Origin: UBA2289 sp041677365
GTDB taxonomy: Bacteria > Bacillota_I > Bacilli_A > Izemoplasmatales > Hujiaoplasmataceae
Reading direction: 5' to 3'
DNA: 24,344 bases
Assembly (NCBI GenBank): GCA_041677365.1
Contig: JBAYQC010000006.1
Coordinates: 1 to 24,344 of the forward strand
Part shown: piece by piece, positions 16,124 to 23,182 of the stretch
Layout of the letters: each line of letters begins with the position of its first letter
How positions within the stretch are numbered: the first letter of the stretch is position 1
Translations under genes and position numbers: made by a program
The notes under the pieces: model-generated
Database searches by the model: none
The model's input: the letters and a program-made list of their open reading frames with translations, nothing else
Told to the model about the DNA's origin: nothing

Positions 16124-16597
16124 TTAGCGGTTATAGATCAGCTTGAATAGCGGATCTAAAACTGCTCCATATAAATAAAACATGAACATCAAAAATAATA
16201 AAAACGCGAAAACTCTTGAACTATTACCAGCTAAAGCTTTTCCTGTAGGCCAATTTACTTTTTTCATTTCTGCAATGCTTGGTTTAATATATGGAATCAA
16301 TAAATAGATAATTACCAATGTTCCAATTAAGATTAGGAAAACGGCTGATAAAATCTTTTTTAAAGTGGTATTAAAGAAAAAATTGATAAACTCAAAATCA
16401 GTATTTCCAATTTGGGTTAAGTCAAGACTTCCAACTTTTCCAATTAAAATATATACCCCATACAAAACAAGTATTGGAGAAAGAATTGCCAATAACCAGT
16501 TTTCAAATTTATATTCAGTTTTAAGAATTTGCATTACTCTGCTTTCTTTAGTAGCTTCTTTTACTTTTTTTGGCTCGTTTTTAATTTCTTTTGCCAT
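16124..16597 (-). CDS. secE: Preprotein translocase subunit SecE, three-helix form
   Basis: SecE clamps the SecY channel. The family core is at the C-terminus: amphipathic EMKKVNWPT (110-118) followed by a transmembrane helix at about 127-146. Unusually, the 157-residue protein has two more predicted helices (about 34-53 and 80-101) and a charged Lys/Glu N-terminus. Most Firmicutes and Mollicutes SecE proteins have about 60 residues and one helix, while E. coli also has three. The position between rpmG and nusG confirms the identity. AGGAGG 8 bases before the ATG overlaps the rpmG stop codon. The extra helices look like one continuous gene with no frameshift. Confidence 0.93.
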   Translation of the reverse strand: MAKEIKNEPKKVKEATKESRVMQILKTEYKFENWLLAILSPILVLYGVYILIGKVGSLDLTQIGNTDFEFINFFFNTTLKKILSAVFLILIGTLVIIYLLIPYIKPSIAEMKKVNWPTGKALAGNSSRVFAFLLFLMFMFYLYGAVLDPLFKLIYNR

Positions 16598-16609
16598 ACA
16601 AAACTCCTC

Positions 16610-16753
16610 CTACTTACCTTCTTTATGAAGTGTATGTTTTTTACATTTTTTACAATACTTTTTTACCTCGAAACGAGTTGATTTATCAGTTTTTTTCACT
16701 TCATAATTTCGTGATAAACATTCTGTACATATCAGTACGGTTTTATTTTTCAT
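16610..16753 (-). CDS. rpmG: 50S ribosomal protein L33
   Basis: This short gene encodes 47 residues beginning MKNKTVLICTECLSRNYEV. It has the four zinc-ribbon cysteines C9, C12, C34 and C37 of the zinc-binding (C+) form of L33, plus the family segment RFEVKKYCKKCKKHTLHKE. L33 sits near the E-site of the 50S subunit. The placement directly before secE-nusG is the classical Firmicutes arrangement. The ATG (16751-16753) has only a weak site (GAGATGAT) upstream. An upstream ATG in another frame stops after three codons. The TAG stop overlaps the secE ribosome-binding site. Confidence 0.95.
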   Translation of the reverse strand: MKNKTVLICTECLSRNYEVKKTDKSTRFEVKKYCKKCKKHTLHKEGK

Positions 16754-16777
16754 ATAATCATCTCACTCGCTTTATTA

Positions 16778-16806
16778 AATTTATCAAAAAACGTCAAAAA
16801 AGTCAA
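16778..16806 (-). promoter_or_regulatory. Promoter of rpmG-secE-nusG
   Basis: On the minus strand, -35 TTGACT (16801-16806), a 17-bp spacer and -10-like TAAATT (16778-16783) lie directly after the sigma-factor stop codon. The RNA would begin near AAGCGAGUG. The -10 box is only a 4/6 match, so confidence is moderate. Confidence 0.65.
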
Positions 16807-16811
16807 GAAAA

Positions 16812-17354
16812 TCATGTCATTAAATGCAATTTAATTTTATTTCTGATTCTTGACATTGCATTATGAACCTTTTTCTCATCACAATTTAAGGTTTTAGCGC
16901 AATCTTTAACTGTTTTCCTTTCAATAATTTTACTTTGAAATACTTGTTTCTCGAAATCAGATAAAGTATCCAAAGCTTGAAAAATTTCTTGATCCAAATA
17001 AAGGATTTCTTTTGCTTCACTTACAAGATAGGTTTCCAAAACAGGAATTTTTTCAACTTTATATACTTTAAGGCGATGTAACTTCTTCTTATATGTTATC
17101 AAGAAGTTAATAAAGTTCTGTTCGAAATACCTAGTAAAGGTACGTTTGTAGGAATCATCGAATCTCATCGCCGAACGATAAAGAGTCATTAAACCTTCTT
17201 GAAAGCAATCGTCATATTCATCGACTAGGTTGAAACTTTTGATTTTTTTCGCAATAAGATAACTGTACTTATCAACTAAGAATGAAAACGCATCTTCTTG
17301 TCCTTCTTTAATTAAGTTGATAATTTCATAATCATTATAATTGCGAAAAATCAT
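16812..17354 (-). CDS. SigH-like alternative RNA polymerase sigma factor
   Basis: This 180-residue sigma-70 family protein has region 2 (EIINLIKEGQEDAFSFLVDKY, then DDCFQEGLMTLYRS) and a C-terminal region-4 helix-turn-helix (LSDFEKQVFQ, then KTVKDCAKTLNCDEKKVHNAM). It lacks region 1 and much of region 3. It lies between rlmB and rpmG, exactly where B. subtilis has sigH (yacP is absent here), and the region-2 pattern resembles SigH. In Bacillus SigH controls transition-state and sporulation genes; in Mycoplasma genitalium a different small sigma factor drives recombination genes. Its regulon here is unknown. The start has a poor ribosome-binding site 2 bases after the rlmB stop, suggesting coupled, low expression. 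The stop is TGA. Confidence 0.82.
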   Translation of the reverse strand: MIFRNYNDYEIINLIKEGQEDAFSFLVDKYSYLIAKKIKSFNLVDEYDDCFQEGLMTLYRSAMRFDDSYKRTFTRYFEQNFINFLITYKKKLHRLKVYKVEKIPVLETYLVSEAKEILYLDQEIFQALDTLSDFEKQVFQSKIIERKTVKDCAKTLNCDEKKVHNAMSRIRNKIKLHLMT

Positions 17355-17356
17355 TT

Positions 17357-18073
17357 TTAACTTTGCTTTTTCCTTAAAATATCAAAGATAATAATTCCTG
17401 CACTTACTGAAGCATTTAAGCTGTTGGTCTTTCCGATCATCGGGATTTTAACGTTAAAATCTACAACTTTCTTTAGAAGTTTAGACATTCCTTTTCCCTC
17501 ACTTCCGATTACTACGCAAAGAGGTTTATCAACAAATATCTTATCATAGGTTTCGTCGGAATCAAGACTGGTTCCAACGGTCCAAAACCCTCTCTCTTTA
17601 AGCTTTTCCAAGGTGTTGCGTAAATTGGTAACCTCGATTATGTTCATATGTTCTATCGCTCCAGAACTAATCTTAGAAACTGTGCCGGTAATCTTTGCTG
17701 ATCGATGTTTTGGAATGATTATACCAGCAACTCCTCCGGCTTCAGCAGTTCTAATTATTGCGCCTAAATTATGAACGTCGGTAATACCATCGAGCATTAT
17801 CAAAAGCGGATTTTGTGAAATATCTATGATTTCTAAAAAACTCTCTAACGATAGGGTTTGATAATCTTCAATCTCCAAAACAATTCCTTGATGGTTGCCT
17901 TTAAACCTTTGATTGAATTCTTGTTTTTTCAAAACTTCTAAGAATACATTCTTCTTCTTTAAACTGTTCAAAAAGTCTTGATTAGAATGTTCTAAAAGAT
18001 AAGCTTTAATTATTGATTTCTTAGTTTTAAGTATTTCTTGGCAAGCGTTCTTACCATATATTTCTACACTCAT
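17357..18073 (-). CDS. rlmB: 23S rRNA (guanosine-2'-O-)-methyltransferase RlmB (SpoU/TrmH family)
   Basis: This is a SPOUT-class methyltransferase of 238 residues that in E. coli methylates G2251 of 23S rRNA. The N-terminal SpoU substrate-binding domain (IYGKNACQEIL and on) precedes the knotted SAM-binding domain. Motif 1 is HNLGAIIRTAEAGG, motif 2 VIGSEGKGMSKL and motif 3 KIPMIGKTNSLNASVSAGI. I chose the ATG at 18071-18073, preceded by GGTGG; a TTG four codons upstream lacks a ribosome-binding site. It follows mrnC and precedes the sigma gene by 2 bases, as in the B. subtilis cluster except that yacP is missing. A few TrmH-family proteins act on tRNA, but context favours RlmB. Confidence 0.92.
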   Translation of the reverse strand: MSVEIYGKNACQEILKTKKSIIKAYLLEHSNQDFLNSLKKKNVFLEVLKKQEFNQRFKGNHQGIVLEIEDYQTLSLESFLEIIDISQNPLLIMLDGITDVHNLGAIIRTAEAGGVAGIIIPKHRSAKITGTVSKISSGAIEHMNIIEVTNLRNTLEKLKERGFWTVGTSLDSDETYDKIFVDKPLCVVIGSEGKGMSKLLKKVVDFNVKIPMIGKTNSLNASVSAGIIIFDILRKKQS

Positions 18074-18139
18074 TATTACCACCAACTATAGTTTAGCATA
18101 TTTAAAGTATTTTGACTTTGAAAGATTTACTTGCTCAAG

Positions 18140-18541
18140 TTAATCTTTAGATATAATTACTTCAAGATTTTTTTCAACAATCGAAACTGAATTTTCTAGA
18201 ATAGTTTCAAGTCGAACAAAATCTTCTTTTAGGTATAAATAACCAATGACCGCTTCAAATCCAGTGCTATGGTTATAAGTATTTACATCGGCATTCTTTG
18301 GTTTATGGGTCGCGCTTTGATTTCTACCTCTTTTAAAAATCCGTTTTTCTTCATCTGTATATGTTCCATCAATTAAAGCGTATGCAGCTAATGCTTGAGA
18401 AGTGGCTTGGGTAAAAAGAACTGCTGAGTTATGTAAATCTTTAACCAGAGTTTTCCCTTGTTTTAACAAATAGTTTCTAATCCATAGTTCATAATAAGCA
18501 TCGCCGATATAAGCTAAAGTTAAGCCGTTGTAAAGAATCAT
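18140..18541 (-). CDS. mrnC: Mini-ribonuclease 3
   Basis: This 133-residue protein has an RNase III catalytic domain without the double-stranded RNA-binding domain, the hallmark of MrnC, which matures 23S rRNA ends in Bacillus. The signature LAYIGDAYYELWIR is at 9-22, with catalytic Asp14 and Glu18. The second acidic motif is HSTGFEAVIGYLYL near the C-terminus. The ATG overlaps the cysS TGA stop as ATGA, and AGAGGA upstream provides the ribosome-binding site, so the two genes are translationally coupled. Its neighbour rlmB also acts on 23S rRNA, which gives a small rRNA-maturation group. Confidence 0.95.
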   Translation of the reverse strand: MILYNGLTLAYIGDAYYELWIRNYLLKQGKTLVKDLHNSAVLFTQATSQALAAYALIDGTYTDEEKRIFKRGRNQSATHKPKNADVNTYNHSTGFEAVIGYLYLKEDFVRLETILENSVSIVEKNLEVIISKD

Positions 18542-19872
18542 AGAAGTCCTCTACGAATCAATTTGTATCGTAATTGATCTGCTAGTTGGAAATTCTTATT
18601 ATTTCGTGCGTCAATCCAGGCTTTATAGTTTGAAATATCAGATTTTTTAACATTGCTTTTTACCACCTTTAAACCTAATACTCTCATTATTTCTTTAAGC
18701 AATTTCAAAGCTTGATTTAGAAAGTGATAATTGTCTTTTTTTCTGATATTTAAATTGATGATTTTTAATAAACTTTGAAGTGCAGTAATGGCATTTGCGG
18801 TATTAAAATCTTGTTCCATTACTTCAATAAAATAATGTTTAATATCTTTTAAATCTTGATTTTCAATCACTAGATTTCGTTGGTAGTTTTCTTCTAATTT
18901 TAGAGTGTAATAGAGTCGTTTAAAAGTGGTCTCTAATTTTTGCCACTCTTTGACATACATGTTAAAACTGTCTTCATCGTAGTTTAAAGGCGAGCGATAA
19001 TGTGTGCTTAATAAAAATAATCTTAAAGCCATTTTCTCTTCTACGTCTTTAACAAGTATGACATTACCAAGACTCTTACTCATCTTTTCTTCATTAAAAC
19101 TTACTCGGCCATTATGCATCCAGTATCTAGCTAAGCCATGATTATGTAAAGCTCTTGATTGAGCGATTTCATTCTCATGATGCGGAAATTTTAAGTCCAT
19201 TCCACCACCGTGAATATCAATCTCTTGATGAAAAATATCATCAATCATTGAGACGCATTCAGTGTGCCATCCTGGTCTACCTTTAGAAAAAGGAGAATCA
19301 AAATTTATCCCTACATCCGTTTGTTTCCAAAGGGTAAAATCAAGCGGGCTTTCTTTTTTAGGATTGATATCCACTCGACTTCCCGAGATTAAATCATCAA
19401 GATTTCGATTACTCAAGTGTCCATATTCTTTAATCTTCGTAACCCGAAAATAAACGTCACCATCAACCTTATAAGCATAACCCTTATCAATTAAATCTTG
19501 AATAAAATCAATTATGAAATCCATGTACTCAGTAACCTTGGGTTTTTCATAATCAATCTTACAATTTAAGTCAGATAAATCATTTAAGAATGCATTAATA
19601 TATTTTTCACTAACTTCAATTTCGCTCATTTTATCATCAATAGCTTTTTGAATAATCTTATCATCTACATCAGTGAAATTAGATACATACCTCACTTTAT
19701 AACCTTTATACTCAAAGAATCTTCTAACCGTATCAAAAAAAACTACCGGTCTAGCATTACCGATGTGGATGTAATTGTAGACGGTGGGTCCACAAACATA
19801 GATCATAATTTCGTTTCTTTTTATCGATTTAAAAGTTTCCAATTGGTTGGTATGACTATTAAATATTTCCAT
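18538..19872 (-). CDS. cysS: Cysteine--tRNA ligase
   Basis: This class Ia aminoacyl-tRNA synthetase charges tRNA-Cys in the cytoplasm. The HIGH-type motif HIGN is at 36-39 and KMSKS at 263-267. The zinc ligands expected for the family are present: C27, C206, H231 and E235. At 444 residues it is about 20 shorter than B. subtilis CysS, the loss being at the C-terminus. The start ATG has AGAGAGGT upstream. It stops at TGA, overlapping the mrnC start. It has its own promoter (19900-19928). The usual Bacillus upstream neighbours gltX and cysE are absent; a cold-shock gene lies there instead. Confidence 0.98.
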   Translation of the reverse strand: MEIFNSHTNQLETFKSIKRNEIMIYVCGPTVYNYIHIGNARPVVFFDTVRRFFEYKGYKVRYVSNFTDVDDKIIQKAIDDKMSEIEVSEKYINAFLNDLSDLNCKIDYEKPKVTEYMDFIIDFIQDLIDKGYAYKVDGDVYFRVTKIKEYGHLSNRNLDDLISGSRVDINPKKESPLDFTLWKQTDVGINFDSPFSKGRPGWHTECVSMIDDIFHQEIDIHGGGMDLKFPHHENEIAQSRALHNHGLARYWMHNGRVSFNEEKMSKSLGNVILVKDVEEKMALRLFLLSTHYRSPLNYDEDSFNMYVKEWQKLETTFKRLYYTLKLEENYQRNLVIENQDLKDIKHYFIEVMEQDFNTANAITALQSLLKIINLNIRKKDNYHFLNQALKLLKEIMRVLGLKVVKSNVKKSDISNYKAWIDARNNKNFQLADQLRYKLIRRGLL

Positions 19873-19899
19873 TATTTTTTACCTCTCTATAACATAATA

Positions 19900-19928
19900 A
19901 TTATAGTTTAAAACAATCATTTTTACAA
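19900..19928 (-). promoter_or_regulatory. cysS promoter
   Basis: On the minus strand, -10 TATAAT (19900-19905) is 17 bp from a partial -35 TTGTAA (19923-19928). It lies 28 bases from the cysS start, after the cold-shock gene terminator. No T-box leader fits in this short distance. Confidence 0.75.
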
Positions 19929-19959
19929 GTAATACCAATGTTTAAAAGGAAAAATAAAA

Positions 19960-19977
19960 GGCCACAAAGTTGTGCCC
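19960..19977 (-). terminator. Terminator after the cold-shock gene
   Basis: The minus-strand stem GGGCACAA/TTGTGGCC (one internal G-G mismatch, 2-base apparent loop) is followed by TTTTATTTTT. It is located 32 bases after the csp stop codon and upstream of the cysS promoter. Confidence 0.75.
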
Positions 19978-20009
19978 TCTTATCTCTTTTTTTGGTTAAC
20001 TACTTTTTA

Positions 20010-20207
20010 CTATAACTTCACTATATTTGCAGCTTGAGGTCCTCTGTCTCCATCAACTACGTCAAAAGTAACTTCTTGACCGTTTTCTAAAGACTTGTAC
20101 CCGTCGCCTTGAATTGCTGAGAAGTGTGCGAAAATGTCATTGCCTTCTTCATCTGTGATAAAGCCATAACCTTTTTCTGAGTTAAACCATTTTACTGTAC
20201 CGTTCAT
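20010..20207 (-). CDS. Cold-shock protein, CspA/CspB family
   Basis: This 65-residue single cold-shock domain binds single-stranded RNA or DNA and acts as an RNA chaperone. RNP1 (KGYGFI) and RNP2 (DIFAHF) are intact, and the length matches CspB of Bacillus. The ATG is preceded by AAAGGAGA. It has its own strong promoter and terminator, so it is monocistronic. The leader of about 25 bases is too short for a long thermosensor leader like that of E. coli cspA. Which Csp paralogue it is cannot be decided. Confidence 0.97.
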   Translation of the reverse strand: MNGTVKWFNSEKGYGFITDEEGNDIFAHFSAIQGDGYKSLENGQEVTFDVVDGDRGPQAANIVKL

Positions 20208-20239
20208 TTAAATCTCCTTTATTAATTTATCGCTAACTT

Positions 20240-20268
20240 ATTATAACTTTAAATAAACAAAAATGCAA
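20240..20268 (-). promoter_or_regulatory. Cold-shock gene promoter
   Basis: On the minus strand, a perfect -10 TATAAT (20240-20245) is 17 bp from a weak -35 TTGCAT (20263-20268). The predicted start is the G at 20233, and the RNA would begin GCGAUAA, sharing the initial GCG with the rRNA and rplK transcripts. Confidence 0.75.
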
Positions 20269-20309
20269 GTCGAATTTACGTATTGGTCATGAATTTTCCG
20301 TTAAAACGA

Positions 20310-21536
20310 CTATTTAAGGTGGTTTTGTGAGCTTTCTTGGTTTATCCCTATTTGATCAATTTTTTCAAATTTGTCATTAATTCTTTCTACTCTTTTGTTA
20401 AAAATATCCGTATGTTTCTTTAAAGAATCAACAGAATTTGTAAGTCGAATCCATTCTTCAGAGAATATTCTAAAGTCTTTTCTTAACTTTAATAATTGAT
20501 TATTAATCTCTTTGGTAAACTTATTTTTTTCATAATCGATGATAAATGCTTTAAATGAAGATAACAAAGGTATTAAGGTTGTAGGAGAACAGATAGTGAT
20601 GTTTTTCTCTCGAGAATAGTCGATAACATTTTTTAGTTTTGCGTGTAGAAAAGCTAGGATTCCGTCACTAGGGACAAACATTAAAGCATAATCAGTAGTT
20701 ATTCCCGGTAAAATATATTTCTTCGCAATATCATTTATATGTTTTTTAACATTAGCCGCAAATTCTTTGACCAATTTATCTTCTTCAACCGAAGAAGTTG
20801 TCTGATCAAATATCTCTGAATATTTTGAAAAAGGAAATTTTGAATCAATAGCTATCATCCCATGTGGTTCAGGCAAATTGATAATTGCATCTACTCGATA
20901 GTTCTCATCATCTGATTTTAAAGAGTATTGCATTTTATAGATATTATCATATTCTCCATATACAACTCTTAAGAGTTGATTGAGCTGATACTCTCCATAA
21001 GTACCTCGAGCTTGATTATTCGATAGAATATTCTGTAAAGAAACCATTTCTTTAGACAACTCTTCAATGTTCTTTTGTGCTGAGTCAATCACCTCAACTC
21101 TTTCAGCTATTTTAATAAAAGTGTTATTTGCTTCTTGAAAACCTTTAGACAATCTATCTTCGACTTTTTGATTTATATTATTGATGTTTTGATCAATTGA
21201 AGTTGTTAAATTCTTCATTGCTTGATTTAATTTATCAGTAGTTTTTTCTTGGAAATCCGCAATATTTCTTGAAAGTTTCTCACTTAAACTTTGCCAACTT
21301 TCCTGAGATATATTATTGGATTTAACCAGCTGTTCAGTTAAATTAGAGTTGATCTTCGTATACATTTCAAGCGTAGAATTATTCAAAACTTTTTCCAACT
21401 CAAATAATAACGTGGAAAAGTCCTGCTTTGGTGATTTTTGTCTTACTTGTAAAATGAAATTTATAATTGTAAAAATCAAAACTAGTAATACAGTTACTGC
21501 AGTTATTACTAAGATGATTTTTTCATAATCTGTCAT
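20310..21536 (-). CDS. rmuC: RmuC family protein
   Basis: This 408-residue protein has an N-terminal transmembrane helix (about 7-29), a long heptad-like coiled-coil region (about 45-170) and the RmuC domain from about 175. Within the domain, RGTYGEYQLNQLL, VDAIINLP, MIAIDSKFPFSKY and DYALMFVPSDGILAF are characteristic. The D...DSK pattern fits a PD-(D/E)xK nuclease-like fold. In E. coli RmuC limits recombination at inverted repeats. The gene begins just after cls: AGGAG overlaps the cls TAG stop codon, so the two are coupled. No strong terminator follows, only a 4-bp hairpin. Confidence 0.93.
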   Translation of the reverse strand: MTDYEKIILVITAVTVLLVLIFTIINFILQVRQKSPKQDFSTLLFELEKVLNNSTLEMYTKINSNLTEQLVKSNNISQESWQSLSEKLSRNIADFQEKTTDKLNQAMKNLTTSIDQNINNINQKVEDRLSKGFQEANNTFIKIAERVEVIDSAQKNIEELSKEMVSLQNILSNNQARGTYGEYQLNQLLRVVYGEYDNIYKMQYSLKSDDENYRVDAIINLPEPHGMIAIDSKFPFSKYSEIFDQTTSSVEEDKLVKEFAANVKKHINDIAKKYILPGITTDYALMFVPSDGILAFLHAKLKNVIDYSREKNITICSPTTLIPLLSSFKAFIIDYEKNKFTKEINNQLLKLRKDFRIFSEEWIRLTNSVDSLKKHTDIFNKRVERINDKFEKIDQIGINQESSQNHLK

Positions 21537-21547
21537 CTAAACAACTC

Positions 21548-23071
21548 CTAAAACATCGGACTAAATAGATTGAACCAGCCTTGAATCAATCTTTTAATTC
21601 GACTGCGTTTTTGCCAATCTTCTAAAGTGATATTAATCGATTTTTCAATATCTTTTTTATAACTTTTAACTAAATCCTTTACTGCTTCATTTTCAAAGAT
21701 ACAAGTCGCTTCAAAGTTCAAATGAAAACTTCTTGGATCGATATTGACAGTACCTACACTTGCTATTTCATCGTCGACTATCATAACTTTTGAATGAACA
21801 AAAGTATCTTTATACTCATAAATTTTTGCGCCAATCTTTAAAAGTTGTTCGTAATATGATTTTGTTGCATAACCAACAGTAAAGAAATCATGTTGTCCAG
21901 GAACTAACAATTCGATTTGCACATTAGATTTGGCCGCTATTTTAAAAGCCGCCATTAGTTCTGGTTCAATTATTAAGTATGGTGTTACTAGCTTAACGCT
22001 CTTTTTAGCATTAACAATCATTTTTAGATAAACATCTTTGATTAAGCCGTTTTCAAAATCTGGTCCAGATTCAATCACTGAAAATAAACCTGGAAAATTA
22101 ATCTTAGTTTTATCTAAAGGTTTGTCAATTACTTCATTGGTGATGTAATACCAGTCTTTAACAAATATGTTTTGAACACTGCTGACTCCGTTTCCTTTAA
22201 TCATAACTTGGGTATCACGCCAGAAGTTAAACTTTGAACTCTCATCATTATTGTACTCATCACCTAAATTCATTCCACCGACAAATCCAACTAATCCATC
22301 AATAACCGTTACTTTTCGGTGATTTCTAAAATTTACGTTAGCGTTCAAAAAAGAAATTGATTGCGGATCAAAAACGCTAATTTTGACTCCAGCTTTTTTA
22401 AGACTTTTCATATAGCGTCGATCTAGATGTTTATTTGAACCATAGTGATCATAAACTAAATTGACTTCAACATTTTCCAATGCTTTTTGTTTTAAAACAT
22501 CAAGAACTTTTGTTCCAATTTTGTCATTCTTGACAATATAAAACTCCATGAAAATGTAATCTTTAGCTTTTTGTAACTCTTCGATTAGCTTAGGGAAGAA
22601 CTCTTCACCGTTGTTTAAGATTTCAACATGCGTATCATCTTGATAGATTGCTCTTTGAGTAGTATGACGAATATATTCAAAAATATTTCCATTATTATAA
22701 GCTTTATAGTCTACTTTTCCAGTTTCTTCTAAGCCAAGAAAGGCCTTTGAAGCGATTAAAGGTCGGGTCTTTATCAACCGCCTTGTTGCGAAATCACGAG
22801 CAAATAAGAAATATAGAAAAACTCCTAAAATTGGATTTAAAACTATAACCAATATCCAGTAGCTTTTATTGTAGGCATAATCAGATTTTAAAAGAATTCT
22901 AACTATAACTACTAAAGCAAAAAACCAGAAGATTCCAGTTATTATATAAAGGATGGTTTTAGAATGAAAAATCTGTGCTAAAGAAGTGATGTAGGTATAC
23001 TGCAAAAGCGTAATTGTATACACAAATAAGCCAACTACTCCTAAAGCTACGATTACAAATGTTCGTTTCAT
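21548..23071 (-). CDS. cls: Cardiolipin synthase (phospholipase D superfamily)
   Basis: This 507-residue membrane enzyme joins two phosphatidylglycerols to make cardiolipin. Three hydrophobic helices occupy about 4-28, 39-60 and 70-92. Two HKD catalytic motifs follow: H251-x-K253-x4-D258 (HRKVTVID) and H426-x-K428-x4-D433 (HSKVMIVD), each followed by the usual Gly/Ser-rich segment (GFVGGMN and ASVGTVN). This is the typical ClsA-type layout and length. The ATG has AGAGG upstream, at a rather long distance. An extended -10 promoter precedes it, and rmuC follows with its ribosome-binding site in the stop codon. The exact lipid substrate is inferred from the family. Confidence 0.94.
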   Translation of the reverse strand: MKRTFVIVALGVVGLFVYTITLLQYTYITSLAQIFHSKTILYIITGIFWFFALVVIVRILLKSDYAYNKSYWILVIVLNPILGVFLYFLFARDFATRRLIKTRPLIASKAFLGLEETGKVDYKAYNNGNIFEYIRHTTQRAIYQDDTHVEILNNGEEFFPKLIEELQKAKDYIFMEFYIVKNDKIGTKVLDVLKQKALENVEVNLVYDHYGSNKHLDRRYMKSLKKAGVKISVFDPQSISFLNANVNFRNHRKVTVIDGLVGFVGGMNLGDEYNNDESSKFNFWRDTQVMIKGNGVSSVQNIFVKDWYYITNEVIDKPLDKTKINFPGLFSVIESGPDFENGLIKDVYLKMIVNAKKSVKLVTPYLIIEPELMAAFKIAAKSNVQIELLVPGQHDFFTVGYATKSYYEQLLKIGAKIYEYKDTFVHSKVMIVDDEIASVGTVNIDPRSFHLNFEATCIFENEAVKDLVKSYKKDIEKSINITLEDWQKRSRIKRLIQGWFNLFSPMF

Positions 23072-23093
23072 ATTACTTCTACCTCTTTATAAT

Positions 23094-23102
23094 ATTTTAT
23101 CA
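23094..23102 (-). promoter_or_regulatory. Extended -10 promoter before cls
   Basis: On the minus strand, TG-A-TAAAAT (hexamer 23094-23099) lies 22 bases before the cls start. No convincing -35 box is present, so activity would depend on the extended -10. Confidence 0.5.
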
Positions 23103-23152
23103 CAATAAGCGATATAAGTATATTGATAACTTTGTGAGAAAATCAGCAAAAT

Positions 23153-23176
23153 AAAAGCCGCCCTAAGACGACTTTT
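23153..23176 (-). terminator. Terminator after the YegP-repeat gene
   Basis: The minus-strand stem AAAAGTCGTC/GGCGGCTTTT (10 bp including two G-U pairs, 4-base loop) is followed by ATTTT, a few bases after the stop codon. The two G-U pairs support transcription from the minus strand. Confidence 0.82.
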
Positions 23177-23182
23177 AAAGAT

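Noticed and set aside
16591..16866. Plus-strand frame across the rpmG region
   Set aside because: The opposite strand encodes a clear L33 with four zinc-ribbon cysteines and correct synteny; the plus frame has no family resemblance.
18074..18085. TTG start four codons upstream for rlmB
   Set aside because: No ribosome-binding site precedes it, and GGTGG in this stretch serves the ATG at 18071-18073.
18074..18139. Possible promoter between mrnC and rlmB (TGCTAAACT)
   Set aside because: Only a weak extended -10 is visible and no -35 box. The genes are probably read through from cysS, so I did not list it.
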